Shown: one piece after another, positions 24,131 to 33,367 of the stretch | Numbering within the stretch: the first letter of the stretch is position 1 | Layout: the number at the start of each line of letters is the position of its first letter | Source of the DNA: Armatimonas rosea | GTDB lineage: Bacteria; Armatimonadota; Armatimonadia; Armatimonadales; Armatimonadaceae | DNA: 64,000 nt | Assembly (NCBI RefSeq): GCF_014202505.1 | Contig: NZ_JACHGW010000001.1 | Location: 682,001-746,000 of the forward strand | Direction: 5' to 3' | Made by a program: the position numbers and the translations under genes | The notes under the pieces: generated by a model | Databases searched by the model: none | Seen by the model: the letters and a program-made list of their open reading frames with translations, nothing else | What the model was told of the DNA's origin: nothing

Positions 24131-25301
24131 GCAGGTGATCGAGGCCACTTGTGCTGCCTTTCTCGCCCACTACGGAGTGGCCCCCACCGCCGTGGGGGTC
24201 GCCCCAGGGCGTGTCGAGCTCCTGGGCAACCACACGGACTACAACGACGGCTTTGTCCTCACCGCGGCCGTGGACTATGTCACCGCGATCGCCGGAGCCC
24301 CGAGTGAGCGTCCCCGCACCCACCTAGCAACCTCCGCGGGCTTCCCCGAGGCAACCTTCGAGACCGCAACCATGGAGAAGAGCACCGGCGAGGACCGCTG
24401 GGCCAACTACCTCAAGGGGATTGTCGATGAGCTCCAGAAAACCGGCACCCCGGTCGGGACCTTTGCCGCCTTCGTGACCTCGTCGGTGCCCGATGGCTCC
24501 GGGCTGTCGTCGTCGGCTGCGCTCCTCGTGGCGGCGGCGCGCCTGCTCACCACGCTCTGGCCCGACCCGCTCGCCGAGAGCCCGATGGAGCTGGCCAAGC
24601 TGGCGCGCCGGGCAGAGAACGGGAAGTTTGTGGGAGCGCCGGTCGGCCTGCTGGACCAGTTCTCATCGGCGTGCGGCCAAGCGGGCCACGCGCTCTTTCT
24701 AGACTGCCGCAGCTTCGCCTGGAGGGCTGTCCCGCTTCCGGCGGAGAAGGCGGGAATCCTGCTGGCCAACACCAATGTCAAGCACGAGCTGGCCGCCGGC
24801 GGGGGGTACTCCGAGCGGCATGGGCAGTGCATGCAGGCCGCGCGCCAGCTCCTTGGGCGCGGCGATGCCAAGCTACGCGAGGTGACGCCGGCCCTCCTGG
24901 AGAGCAAGGGAATCGGGCTGGACCCGCTCCTCAAGCAGCGCGCCCATCACATTGTCTACGAGAACATCCGGGTCGAGAAGGCCGCCGAGGCGATGGAGCG
25001 AGGGGACCTTGCCGAGGTGGGGAGGCTCATGAAGCAGTCGCACGAGTCGTGTCGGCGTTACTTTGAGAACTCCTGCGCCGAGGTGGACCTGCTCGTGGAG
25101 ACCGCCTCCGCGCTTCCGGGAGTCTACGGTGCCAAGCTCACGGGCGGCGGCTGGGGCGGCTCCGCGGTGATCCTCCACGAGCCCGCAATCGCAGAGACAC
25201 TGAAAGCCGCGCTCACCGAGAGCTACACGGCAAAATTTGGCAAGGCCCCTACGCTACTGGCCACGACAGCGGCACCGGGAGCGGAGGGCAGACGGCTTTG
25301 A
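24120..25301 (+). CDS. galK: Galactokinase (GHMP kinase)
   Basis: Phosphorylates galactose at C1 with ATP, the entry step of the Leloir pathway. Visible motifs: [19 protein letters not shown] (galactokinase signature, about residues 28-46), [20 protein letters not shown] (GHMP phosphate-binding loop) and [14 protein letters not shown] (C-terminal GHMP motif). [11 protein letters not shown] and the following FLDCR also fit GalK. The ATG at 24120 is chosen because it starts 26 residues before the signature region; the frame is open earlier inside the kinase gene. GalT and GalE are not in the window. It overlaps the kinase upstream and the dehydrogenase downstream (TTGA). Confidence 0.92.
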   Translation: MTREQVIEATCAAFLAHYGVAPTAVGVAPGRVELLGNHTDYNDGFVLTAAVDYVTAIAGAPSERPRTHLATSAGFPEATFETATMEKSTGEDRWANYLKGIVDELQKTGTPVGTFAAFVTSSVPDGSGLSSSAALLVAAARLLTTLWPDPLAESPMELAKLARRAENGKFVGAPVGLLDQFSSACGQAGHALFLDCRSFAWRAVPLPAEKAGILLANTNVKHELAAGGGYSERHGQCMQAARQLLGRGDAKLREVTPALLESKGIGLDPLLKQRAHHIVYENIRVEKAAEAMERGDLAEVGRLMKQSHESCRRYFENSCAEVDLLVETASALPGVYGAKLTGGGWGGSAVILHEPAIAETLKAALTESYTAKFGKAPTLLATTAAPGAEGRRL

Positions 25302-26332
25302 AGAACTTTCGTATTGGTTTGGTGGGCTATGGCTGGGTGGCGGGGGCGCATATCGAGGCGTTTAAGGGGGTTGCAGGTGCCGATATTGTCGCGGTCTGCT
25401 CCCGCCGCGAGCTCGATGCCGCCGCGCTGAGCGCGCAGCACGGCACGCCACTGACAACCACGACGCGCTTTGAGGATCTCCTGGCCGACGACTCCATCGA
25501 CATTATCGATATTTGCACGCCCCACCCGCTCCACCCTGAGCAGGCGATCGCGGCGGCCAAGGCGGGCAAGCACCTGATTATCGAGAAGCCCATCGGGATC
25601 GACTGGGCCAGCACGGTGGCGGTCCGCGATGCCATCCGCGAGGCCGGGGTTCAGGCCTGTGTCTGCTTCGAGGTGCGCTTCAGCCGCCAGGCACAGGCGA
25701 TCCGAGCCGCCCTCGATAAAGACTTGCTCGGGGAGGTGCACTACGCCGAGGTGGACTACTACCACGGGATCGGTCCTTGGTACGGCCAGTATGCCTGGAA
25801 CATCAAGAAGGAGTTTGGCGGCTCCAGCCTCCTCACCGCCGGCTGCCACGCGCTGGACCTGCTGCGCCACTACCTGCCCGGCGAGATCGAGGAAGTGACC
25901 TGCTACCAGACCCAGTCCAAGAATCCCAAGTTCGCCGCCTACGAGTACCCGACTACCTCGGTGCTGCTCCTGCGCTTCGCCAGTGGACAGCTTGCCAAAG
26001 TCACCTCGTGTATCGACTGCCTCCAGCCGTACTACTTCCACCAGCACCTGGTCGGCAGTGAGGGCAGCATCCTCGATGAGAAGCTCACCTCACTCCAGTG
26101 GCCTGGCATGAGCAAGGACCTCTGGACCAAGCTGGGGGTGCCGACCGTGGACTCCGGCGATGTGAGCGACCATCCCTATCCGCCTCAGTTCCAGGCCTTT
26201 ATCGACGCGCTCCAAGACAATCAGCCGATGCCCTACACGGACTTTGAGACCGCCTTTGAGACCCACCGCGCTGTCTTTGCCGCCGAGCTCTCCGCCCTTG
26301 AGAAACGCCCCGTCAAGCTCCAGGAGCTCTAG
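25298..26332 (+). CDS. Gfo/Idh/MocA family oxidoreductase (344 aa)
   Basis: NAD(P)-dependent sugar dehydrogenase. The Rossmann motif [16 protein letters not shown] is at the N-terminus, followed by [19 protein letters not shown] and [14 protein letters not shown], with the family EKP motif holding the catalytic Lys. The C-terminal alpha/beta domain has [20 protein letters not shown] with the catalytic-region His. The start is TTG overlapping the galK stop (TTGA); no ATG gives a full Rossmann fold. Position in a sugar-kinase run and before glycosyltransferases suggests a role in making or degrading a modified sugar; the exact substrate is unknown. Confidence 0.88.
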   Translation: MKNFRIGLVGYGWVAGAHIEAFKGVAGADIVAVCSRRELDAAALSAQHGTPLTTTTRFEDLLADDSIDIIDICTPHPLHPEQAIAAAKAGKHLIIEKPIGIDWASTVAVRDAIREAGVQACVCFEVRFSRQAQAIRAALDKDLLGEVHYAEVDYYHGIGPWYGQYAWNIKKEFGGSSLLTAGCHALDLLRHYLPGEIEEVTCYQTQSKNPKFAAYEYPTTSVLLLRFASGQLAKVTSCIDCLQPYYFHQHLVGSEGSILDEKLTSLQWPGMSKDLWTKLGVPTVDSGDVSDHPYPPQFQAFIDALQDNQPMPYTDFETAFETHRAVFAAELSALEKRPVKLQEL

Positions 26333-26333
26333 C

Positions 26334-27422
26334 ATGCGAGTCGTCCATATCGTCAGTAGCCTCCAAGTAGGAGGGATGGAGCACTTTGTGGTGCGGCTGG
26401 CCGCCGCGCAGCGCCAGCAAGGCCACGAAGCCGCGGTCTTCGCGCTCCACGGCGGCCCACTGGAGGCGGAGGCACGGCAGCTCGGGCTCCCGGTGACCGT
26501 CATTGGGGGCGCCCACAAGCTGCTCCGTGTTCCCCGCGCCGTGGCCTACTTTCTCTCTACCCGCCCGGAGATCATCCACGCGCACAACCAGACCTCCCTG
26601 CACTACGCCATCCTAGGGAAGCGCACCTGCCAAGCGCCCACGGTGATGACCAACCACGGGCAGGGCCTGGGAAGCTCGCGCACCCCCAGCCAAGCGGAGT
26701 GGGACCAGACCGACTCGGTCGTGGCGGTCTCCAACGCCGTGGCGGACCTGATGGACCGTGGCGTGCTAGGGACCAAGCTTGAGACAATCTACAACGGGGT
26801 CACCTTTGCCGCGCCCGCCCGAACCCGCGCCCAAGTGCGAGAAGAGCTGGGGCTCCCCGACGACCGCGTGGTGGGGATTATCGTGGCGCGTATCGACGAT
26901 TTCAAGGGCCACGAGACCCTGATCGCCGCGCTGGGAGAGCTCAAGGCCGCCGGCCAGGCGCTCACGCTGCTCATCGCCGGCGATGGTGCCCGGCGCGCGG
27001 ACCGGGAGCAGCAGGCGGCGCTGCTTGACCTTGGGCCGGAGCAGGTGCACTTTCTGGGGTTCCGCTCCGATGTCCCCGACCTCCTCGCCGCCTCCGATCT
27101 CTTCGTGCTACCGTCGCTGACCGAAGGGCTCCCTCTCTCCGTCCTGGAGGCGATGAGCCATGGGCTCCCAACAGTCGCCACAGCGGTGGGGGGAATCCCA
27201 GAGCTGGTGATCGAGGGAGTGCACGGCAGGCTGGTTCCCGTCAAAGATAGCGCCGCGCTCGCCCAGGCCCTCGGGACACTGGTCCAGAACCCCGACCAGC
27301 GCCGTGCATGGGGCGCAGCGGCGCAGCGGCGCGTGCAGACCGAGTTCTCGTTTGACAAGATGACCCAGGAGTACACGCAGCTCTACCAGCGTCTCTTGAG
27401 TGCACGGAAGGCGAAGGGCTAG
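26334..27422 (+). CDS. Glycosyltransferase family 4 (362 aa)
   Basis: GT-B fold. N-terminal MRVVHIVSSLQVGGMEHFVVRLA is the classic GT4 acceptor-domain opening with the GGxE loop. A C-terminal GT1 domain has GIIVARIDDFKGHETLIAAL, then FLGFRSDVPDLLAASDLFVLPSLTEGLPLSVLEAMSHGLP, with the E-x7-E pair in EGLPLSVLE. Retaining transfer from an NDP-sugar is expected. It begins two bases after the oxidoreductase stop and is followed six bases later by another GT4, forming a glycan-assembly run. Acceptor and donor are unknown. Confidence 0.9.
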   Translation: MRVVHIVSSLQVGGMEHFVVRLAAAQRQQGHEAAVFALHGGPLEAEARQLGLPVTVIGGAHKLLRVPRAVAYFLSTRPEIIHAHNQTSLHYAILGKRTCQAPTVMTNHGQGLGSSRTPSQAEWDQTDSVVAVSNAVADLMDRGVLGTKLETIYNGVTFAAPARTRAQVREELGLPDDRVVGIIVARIDDFKGHETLIAALGELKAAGQALTLLIAGDGARRADREQQAALLDLGPEQVHFLGFRSDVPDLLAASDLFVLPSLTEGLPLSVLEAMSHGLPTVATAVGGIPELVIEGVHGRLVPVKDSAALAQALGTLVQNPDQRRAWGAAAQRRVQTEFSFDKMTQEYTQLYQRLLSARKAKG

Positions 27423-27428
27423 CCCACC

Positions 27429-28586
27429 ATGAAAGCGCTTTTGCTGAGCAATCTCTACCCCTCGAAGCGCGAGCCCACGCGTGGTGTCTTCAACCAGCAG
27501 GTGTTCGGGGCTCTCTCCGCCCTCTGCGACGTTCGCGTGGTCTCGCCGCGACCTTGGTGGACCCGGCTCAAGCTCCCTCAAGAGCTCCTGACCATCCCGC
27601 AAGAGACGGCAAATGGGGTGACGGCGTCCTATCCCTCGTTCTGGGGCATGCCCGGATTTGGAGTGCGCTTCAATGGAAAGGCAATGCATGCCTCGCTGCT
27701 TCCCCACCTCAAGCAGATTCGGCGGGAGTTTCCCTTTGACATCATTCTCGCGGCCTGGGTCTACCCCGATGCCTACGCGGCGGTGCGCTTGGGGCAGGAC
27801 TTTGGCTGTCCGGTGGTCACCAACCTCATGGGGAGCGATATCAACGACCTCGCCACCCGCCCCGAGCTAAAGGAGCAAATTCAGTGGGCTCTCCAGCAGT
27901 CACAGCACGTGATCGCCGTGAGTGAGGCACTGCGAGATAGGGTTGTCGGGCTAGGAGTCGCTCCGGAGCGGGTGACTGTCCAGCACAACGGGGTCAATGG
28001 CGAGCGCTTCGCCCTGGGAGAGCGCGACCAGGCCCGGGCGGAGCTGGGGCTCCCCCTGGACCGAAAGCTGATTGTCTATATCGGGAACTTCTTCCCGGTC
28101 AAGGGAACCGATATCCTGGTAGAGGCGATGGCACATCTTGCCAAGCGCTCCCCCGATGCGGACTTGCTTCTGGTGGGGAGTGGGGAGCTAGAGGAGTCCC
28201 TCCGTGCACGTGTCCAGGCGCTCGCACTGGAGAGCCGGGTGCGCTTCTGTGGCCGCCAGCCGCACGCCCAGATTCCACTCTGGATGCGCGCCGGGGATGT
28301 GTTCTGCCTCCCCAGTCGCAACGAGGGCTGCCCCAACGTGATCCTGGAGGCCCTTGCCTCCGGGCGGCCCGTGGTCGCCTCGCACGTGGGCGGCATTCCC
28401 GAGCTGCTCCACGCCGACAATGGGATTCTCGTGCCCGTGGCGAACCCCGAGGCCCTTGCGCAAGGACTTCACGAGGCGCTGGAGCGAACCTGGAGCCCCG
28501 CCGCCCTCCGCCAGACCGTCGAGTACCTCTCCTGGGAAGATGTCGGGCAGGCGTACCACAAGATTCTCCGTGAGGCGCTTCCCTGA
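27429..28586 (+). CDS. Glycosyltransferase family 4 (385 aa)
   Basis: N-terminus KALLLSNLYPSKREPTRGVF is the typical opening of a GT4 subgroup found in exopolysaccharide clusters. The middle has AWVYPDAYAAVRLGQ and TNLMGSDIND. The C-terminal domain has KLIVYIGNFFPVKGTDILVEAM, VRFCGRQPHAQIPLWMRAGDVFCLPSRNEG and NVILEALASGRPVVAS, with the E-x7-E motif (EGCPNVILE). It would work with the preceding GT4 and the acetyltransferase that follows. No membrane segment is seen, so it acts on the cytoplasmic face of the membrane. Confidence 0.9.
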   Translation: MKALLLSNLYPSKREPTRGVFNQQVFGALSALCDVRVVSPRPWWTRLKLPQELLTIPQETANGVTASYPSFWGMPGFGVRFNGKAMHASLLPHLKQIRREFPFDIILAAWVYPDAYAAVRLGQDFGCPVVTNLMGSDINDLATRPELKEQIQWALQQSQHVIAVSEALRDRVVGLGVAPERVTVQHNGVNGERFALGERDQARAELGLPLDRKLIVYIGNFFPVKGTDILVEAMAHLAKRSPDADLLLVGSGELEESLRARVQALALESRVRFCGRQPHAQIPLWMRAGDVFCLPSRNEGCPNVILEALASGRPVVASHVGGIPELLHADNGILVPVANPEALAQGLHEALERTWSPAALRQTVEYLSWEDVGQAYHKILREALP

Positions 28587-28651
28587 GCGGGGCCTTGCAC
28601 AAAGAAGGGCATGAGGGTACCTGGGAACAGGGAGTCTCCCCGAGAGAACCT

Positions 28652-29194
28652 ATGTTTCAAACCATTGTCAAGGACCTGCAGCACAAGGCGGAGTGGTACG
28701 AGCTTCCTTGCACCACCAAGTCCCTTCTGCGGATGTGGCTGAGCGATGGAAGCACGGCACAGATTCTCTACCGCGCCATGCGCTTTTGCCAGACCCACCA
28801 TCTCAAACCGCTGGCCTTTCTCCTCTACCGACTCAATGCCTCGGTTGGCCATGTTGTCATTGGGCGAGGCGCGGAGCTGGGGCCCGGTCTGATCATCCTG
28901 CACAGCTTTGGGATCGTGATCAACTCCAGTGTCCGTGCAGGAAAGAACCTCGTGCTTGAGCATGGGGTGACTATCGGCGCGGAGAAGAACCAGAGCCCTG
29001 TCTTAGGGGACAATGTCTTTATTGGAGCAGGCGCGAAGATCTTGGGGGCGGTTCGGATTGGGTCGGACGTAAAAATAGGAGCAAATGCGGTAGTCCTTCA
29101 GGACCTCCCCGATGGAGCGACTGCAGTGGGGATTCCCGCACGAGTCGTTCGTATCTATGGGAAACGTCTTGCACCTGAAAATGAAACGACATGA
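28652..29194 (+). CDS. Serine acetyltransferase-like hexapeptide transferase (180 aa)
   Basis: Left-handed beta-helix acyltransferase of the CysE-like subgroup. Hexapeptide turns run from VGHVVIGRGAELGPGLIILH through GIVINSSVRAGKNL, LEHGVTIGAEK and VFIGAGAKILGAVRIGSDVKIGANAVV, ending with the ATAVGIPARVV motif found in CysE and polysaccharide acetyltransferases. The N-terminal 60 residues are helical. The context between glycosyltransferases argues for O-acetylation of a glycan rather than cysteine synthesis. Start ATG 28652 is preferred over TTG 28595. Its stop overlaps the next gene (ATGA). Confidence 0.82.
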   Translation: MFQTIVKDLQHKAEWYELPCTTKSLLRMWLSDGSTAQILYRAMRFCQTHHLKPLAFLLYRLNASVGHVVIGRGAELGPGLIILHSFGIVINSSVRAGKNLVLEHGVTIGAEKNQSPVLGDNVFIGAGAKILGAVRIGSDVKIGANAVVLQDLPDGATAVGIPARVVRIYGKRLAPENETT

Positions 29195-30360
29195 CTGACG
29201 AAAATATCATTTGTTTTGCTAAAGACTGGAACTCCGATCCGACAAGCTGTAACCATGTCCTGCGTGAGCTGGCTAAAAACAACAAAGTTCTATGGATAAA
29301 CTCAATCTCGACAAGGTCACCCAGTTTTACCAATAAACGCGATCTGGGGAAGATCTTTCGTCACCTGCGTGGGTTTCTCAAAGGGGCAAAGCCTGTTGGT
29401 GATAAGATGTGGCTCTTTACGCCCTTTGTCCTGCCTTTCCATCACAAACCTTGGGCTGTAAAAGTCAATCAGCAGATCTTGCGACTGAGCCTCGGAATCC
29501 TGCGTCGGCAGCTCAAGATGTCCCACTTTCAGCTCTGGACCTTTGTGCCCACGGCGGCGGAGTATATCGGGACTCTGGGAGAGGAGCTGGTGGTCTACTA
29601 CTGCACCGATGAGTGGTCGCAGTTTAACTCGGTCGATGGCCAGCGAATCAACGAGATGGTGCGAACAGTTGCGACAAAGGCGGATGTGGTCTTTGCAACC
29701 TCACGACCACTTGTGGAGAAGCTGGTGAAGTTCAACCCGGAGACGAACTTGGCATCGCATGGAGTCAAGTACAGCCTCTTTGCAACCGCTCTCCAAGACG
29801 AAACCAAGATACCTGCCGATATGTCGTCGCTGAAGGGGCCGATCCTGGGCTTCTATGGCCTGGTCGAAGACTGGCTGGACCTTGACTTAATCGCTCACCT
29901 TGCGGAGCACCACCCTGAGTGGACGATTGTGCTTGTTGGAAATGTCTGTGTCGATGTCTCACGGCTAGAGAAGTTTACAAACATTCACTTTCTGGGACGA
30001 AAGCCTCACGATGAGCTGCCTGCCTACTGTAAGGGCTTTAATGTTGCCCTGATTCCCCATAAAGTCAACGAGCTGACACGCAACATGAACCCCATTAAGC
30101 TCCGTGAGTACTTAAGTGCAGGGCTCCCCATTGTCTCTACCGCGCTCCCGGAGATGAAGAACTACCCGGAGCACTGCTATGTCGCGGAGAGCTACGCCGA
30201 CTTTGAGGCGGGGATTGTCAAGGCACTGGAGGACGATAGCCCGGACTCCCGCAAGAAGCGAAGCGCGGCGATGGCCAACGAGACTTGGGACGGCAAGGTA
30301 GCCAAGATCGGGGAGACCATTCTCAAAGTGAAAGCAAAGACAAAATCGGCCCGCACATAG
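29191..30360 (+). CDS. Glycosyltransferase, GT4-like (389 aa)
   Basis: A GT-B enzyme of a more divergent GT4 group seen in exopolysaccharide clusters. N-terminus NIICFAKDWNSDPTSCNHVL resembles the TuaH-like/exosortase-associated transferases; the middle has VVYYCTDEWSQF, a frequent motif in that group. The C-terminal domain has FYGLVEDWLDLDLIAHLAEH, FLGRKPHDELPAYCKGFNVALIP and NPIKLREYLSAGLPIVST, with Glu in KLREYL at the donor site. Base composition is slightly more AT than its neighbours. It closes the glycan-assembly run; a GC-rich hairpin (CGGCCC/GGGCCG) straddles its stop codon at about 30345-30372 but lacks a clear T-run. Confidence 0.82.
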   Translation: MTDENIICFAKDWNSDPTSCNHVLRELAKNNKVLWINSISTRSPSFTNKRDLGKIFRHLRGFLKGAKPVGDKMWLFTPFVLPFHHKPWAVKVNQQILRLSLGILRRQLKMSHFQLWTFVPTAAEYIGTLGEELVVYYCTDEWSQFNSVDGQRINEMVRTVATKADVVFATSRPLVEKLVKFNPETNLASHGVKYSLFATALQDETKIPADMSSLKGPILGFYGLVEDWLDLDLIAHLAEHHPEWTIVLVGNVCVDVSRLEKFTNIHFLGRKPHDELPAYCKGFNVALIPHKVNELTRNMNPIKLREYLSAGLPIVSTALPEMKNYPEHCYVAESYADFEAGIVKALEDDSPDSRKKRSAAMANETWDGKVAKIGETILKVKAKTKSART

Positions 30361-30395
30361 TCGTGGGGCCGTCTTGAGAGAGCTAGCAGGCGTGT

Positions 30396-31775
30396 CTAGT
30401 GAATCTTATCCACTGCCTCCTGGAGGCGCTGGAGTGTGACCCAGAGCTTGTGAGGAACATCGAGGGCGGTCATGGGCTCGGGGAGCACAAAGACGATCCG
30501 ATCGTAGCCTGGGGTGAGCGCTGAGGAGAGAACCGTGACGCGGAAGGCGGGGTAGGTCTTCTGGAGCTGTTCCTGGAAGGCGAGGCGCTCGTGGCTGTTC
30601 TTCGCGGGCACAAAACCGATGGCGTCTAGCTCCACCGTGCTGTGGTGGACCTTGAGACTCACGGGAGGAAGGGCTGCATTGGGTTTGGGAGCCTCGCTAC
30701 GGGAGACAGCAAGATAGACACCTGGTGGGTCTTTTTCCCGCGTAAAGGCGTAGGCATTGTCGATGCGCCATCCCCCACGCTTCACCTGTTCAATCACCGA
30801 TCTCTGGAAGGCGTTGGACGAGAGTTTGGACAGCAGCTCCTGCTCTTTTGTGGAGTAGACCACCGGAGTTTTCTGGGCCAGGAGGCGTGCGGTGTGGAGG
30901 CTCTCTAGCTGCTGTAGGAGGCTCAAGCGCCCCTGTGCCGAGATAGGATACGCCAGCTTGAGTGTGGATGTCCCTGGCTTATCTAAGGAAGCAAAAAACG
31001 AGATTCTTGTCTCGGGGAGCTGCCTCTGAAGTGTTGCCTTGAGCTCGCGCTCGGCAAGCTCACGTGGCTGTGCGAGGAAAAACTCGGCGCTGGTCGAGTA
31101 GAGAGTGACTTTTTCCTGGAAGAAGAAGGCGATTGTGCTCTCCGTACTGTGCGTGTCTTTTGCGAGGAGCTGCACAAAGTAGGGAGGGTTGAGCGCCGAC
31201 GAGTCTTTCTTCTCCAGCTTCGATACGGTAAACCGATTCGCCGCCAGCACTCTGAGGTGCTCTTGGATACTGGCTTTGAAGGCATCGTCCAGAGCGAGCG
31301 TGTCGAGCTCGGGGGAGGGCTTTCCCACCAGCTGCTCGGCAGCGCGCTGGAGCGTGGTGAGCGTCTCGCGGTACCAGGCTTTGGGTGGGGTTGCCACCGT
31401 GCTGGTGAAGCTCAAATTCGCGATATTCCTGCCATCGCTTGAGCCCAGATAGAGCTGCTCCAGCCCCGGAAAGGCCGTCGCAAGCTGTTTTTTGAGCGTC
31501 TCACTCTGGTCGTAGAGCGCATCGCTGAGGGGCACATTTAGGTGGAGCTTCACCTGAGCTGGCTGAAAGACCACCACGAGTGTGTAGGGAGAGCCCGGGT
31601 GCTTGAGCTCGACCACGCCACGGGTGTTTGCCGGTGCGCTTGCCTGGCTCAGCGTGTAGCCGAGGCGCTTGAGCTCGGCCGCGGCGGCTTGAATCTCGGG
31701 CGCGAGCGTCGCTAGCTTCGCCTCCGGAGTCTGTGAGGGAGCCCAGATAAAGGCGGGGAGAGGGAGAGGAGGCAT
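30396..31775 (-). CDS. Uncharacterised protein with three repeated alpha/beta units (459 aa)
   Basis: Not recognised. The protein reads as three units of about 140 residues, each a starting amphipathic helix, a strand-rich middle with alternating hydrophobics, an exposed turn, a strand, and a closing helix (ALTTLQRAAEQLV-, LLQQLESLHTARLL-, LWVTLQRLQEAVDKI-like ends). The same unit appears once and twice in the next two proteins, all in one operon. The fold pattern resembles YbjN / type III chaperone-like domains, but this is only pattern-level. A GTG/TTG extension is rejected: ATG 31775 lies four bases from the stop of the upstream gene. No signal peptide is clear in this one. Confidence 0.6.
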   Translation of the reverse strand: MPPLPLPAFIWAPSQTPEAKLATLAPEIQAAAAELKRLGYTLSQASAPANTRGVVELKHPGSPYTLVVVFQPAQVKLHLNVPLSDALYDQSETLKKQLATAFPGLEQLYLGSSDGRNIANLSFTSTVATPPKAWYRETLTTLQRAAEQLVGKPSPELDTLALDDAFKASIQEHLRVLAANRFTVSKLEKKDSSALNPPYFVQLLAKDTHSTESTIAFFFQEKVTLYSTSAEFFLAQPRELAERELKATLQRQLPETRISFFASLDKPGTSTLKLAYPISAQGRLSLLQQLESLHTARLLAQKTPVVYSTKEQELLSKLSSNAFQRSVIEQVKRGGWRIDNAYAFTREKDPPGVYLAVSRSEAPKPNAALPPVSLKVHHSTVELDAIGFVPAKNSHERLAFQEQLQKTYPAFRVTVLSSALTPGYDRIVFVLPEPMTALDVPHKLWVTLQRLQEAVDKIH

Positions 31776-31779
31776 GGCT

Positions 31780-32301
31780 CTATCCCCTGATGTCTTTCTC
31801 GCCGTTGAGCAGTTTATCGGTCTCCTCACCGACGGCATTGACAAAGTAGATCAGGTCTTTGAGCGTGGTGGAGAGCGTGTCGCCTTTCTCCGAAGTCTCT
31901 TTCAGGCCTGTGGCATCGAAGTGTACCCCGAAGCGAAGCGCCCAGACTCCCTTGGTGTCTTTAAAGAGATAGAACTCCCCCAGCTTCTTGGACTGCGTGA
32001 ACACTTTGCGTATCGTCGCTTCATCGGGTGGGGTATCTTTGTTCACCCAGACAGTCGTGTAGATCGTGTGGGTAACCAGGCCACCGGGCTTGCCGGGGGC
32101 AATGGTGACAAAGATTTTTTGCTGGCGGTTGTTGGGATGGTCAAAGAGCAGGGCGAAGCTCAGACCGCTTTGACTGAGCTCGTACCTGAGGCTCGTGGCA
32201 TCCAGGGCACTCTTCAGGCGGGCTTTGGTAGCATCGTCGGCCTGCGGGGGCGCGACACATAAAGCTAAGGCAGCTAGGGCGGGAAGAAAGGGTGTCAGCA
32301 T
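31780..32301 (-). CDS. Secreted single-domain YbjN-like protein (173 aa)
   Basis: N-terminal signal peptide (MLTPFLPALAALALCVAPPQA), then one alpha/beta unit of about 145 residues: helix KARLKSALDATSLRYE, several strands including FALLFDHPNNRQQKIFVTIA, then KLGEFYLFKDTKGVWALRFG and a C-terminal helix LKDLIYFVNAVGEETDKLL. The order (helix, sheet, xGxFYLFxDxxGxWALR, helix) is like YbjN-family domains. Its ATG overlaps the stop of the gene upstream (ATGA). Role unknown; the periplasmic location is inferred from the signal peptide. Confidence 0.6.
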   Translation of the reverse strand: MLTPFLPALAALALCVAPPQADDATKARLKSALDATSLRYELSQSGLSFALLFDHPNNRQQKIFVTIAPGKPGGLVTHTIYTTVWVNKDTPPDEATIRKVFTQSKKLGEFYLFKDTKGVWALRFGVHFDATGLKETSEKGDTLSTTLKDLIYFVNAVGEETDKLLNGEKDIRG

Positions 32302-33224
32302 CAGAGTTTGTCCTCCTGGGCGGGGCTAAGTTCTTTTTCCAGGTTGTCTGCGGTGCCTGCCACCAAGTTCAGGTACTCCTTGAGGGTCTCGGGCAGTGCA
32401 TGGGTGGCAAGTGTGGCCCGAAAGCGAATGCGCCAGTTTTTTTGGTTCTCGTTGGGAGCCTCTAGCACCAGCCCCCCGATCGTAAACCGTCTCTGAAACA
32501 CACTCAGGAGCTGCTCGGCACGGGGGGGCTCTGGGGAGTCGTAGCAGAGTGAGTAGAGTTCCTGCACCTTCAGTTTGTTGTAGGTATAGACCTCTTTTCG
32601 GATATAGGCTGTCTGGCTGCGCTTTGTGTCGCTGAAGTTGTACTTGAGCTTGTAGAATTTGCCGATATCGGTGTTGCTCAGCCTACTTTCTTTGAGTGTT
32701 GCGCCCAGTGGATCGCTTGGTGCGGAGACGGGGGCCTCGCCACGGTTTTGCTCGATCAAAGTGAGCGCTTTTTTCGTCTCCGCGAGCGCGTCCACGACGT
32801 TCTTAGCCGTTGCTTCAGAGAGCTCTACCTGCACGCTGGCGTAGGTCTTGCCATTGGACTCGTAGCAGCTGAGTATGATACTTGGGCACTTCTCTTTGAG
32901 CAGAGGGCCGTAGCGGGCATACGCCGCCGCCTTAGCCTCTGGCACCAGAGTCTCGCGCTCCACTGTGCTATCGTCTTCTGTGTAGAAGGTTAGGGAGATT
33001 TTTTCTTTCCCATCGGGCGAGAGGAGGTCTACCGTGGTGGCGCTTCCGACAAGAACGAGATCGTCTTCTTCCACACGAGTGCGCTTGTAGCCCGCTTTCT
33101 TGAGTGCCGCTAGAGTGTCCTTATGGGTGCTGGTGAGGGGCATGTTTTTTAGGTCGGCGTCCTCATCGAGACGAGGGATCGTGTAGATCAGAGCAGGTAG
33201 GGTGGGCACAATGGGTAGCAACAT
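32301..33224 (-). CDS. Uncharacterised protein with two repeated alpha/beta units (307 aa)
   Basis: First gene of the three-gene operon. Start 33224 is chosen for its strong ribosome site (AAGGAGAG, seven bases upstream); the frame stays open to 33302. Two units can be traced, about 30-160 and 170-300, each with a helix, strands and a closing helix (AKNVVDALAETKKALTLI; LKEYLNLVAGTADNLEKEL). There is no clear signal peptide; the N-terminus LLPIVPTLPALIYTI is hydrophobic. TATAAT on the minus strand at 33264-33259 is a plausible -10, with a weak -35. The protein is not recognised; the relationship to its two neighbours is by shared pattern. Confidence 0.6.
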   Translation of the reverse strand: MLLPIVPTLPALIYTIPRLDEDADLKNMPLTSTHKDTLAALKKAGYKRTRVEEDDLVLVGSATTVDLLSPDGKEKISLTFYTEDDSTVERETLVPEAKAAAYARYGPLLKEKCPSIILSCYESNGKTYASVQVELSEATAKNVVDALAETKKALTLIEQNRGEAPVSAPSDPLGATLKESRLSNTDIGKFYKLKYNFSDTKRSQTAYIRKEVYTYNKLKVQELYSLCYDSPEPPRAEQLLSVFQRRFTIGGLVLEAPNENQKNWRIRFRATLATHALPETLKEYLNLVAGTADNLEKELSPAQEDKL

Positions 33225-33367
33225 CACTCTCTCCTTAGTTGTGTCTTGGTTAGGTTGCATTATATGCACCAACGTTACGACAGCGTTACAGGTGAGGTAC
33301 ACTAGTTGGGAAAATACCAGGGGCCGGGTTTCCGGCCTTTTTGTCTGTCTGGAAGGAAGTTAATGCA

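Noticed and set aside
28652-29194. Naming the hexapeptide transferase as cysE
   Set aside because: It is CysE-like in the beta-helix, but shorter at the N-terminus and placed among glycosyltransferases, so sugar O-acetylation is at least as likely.
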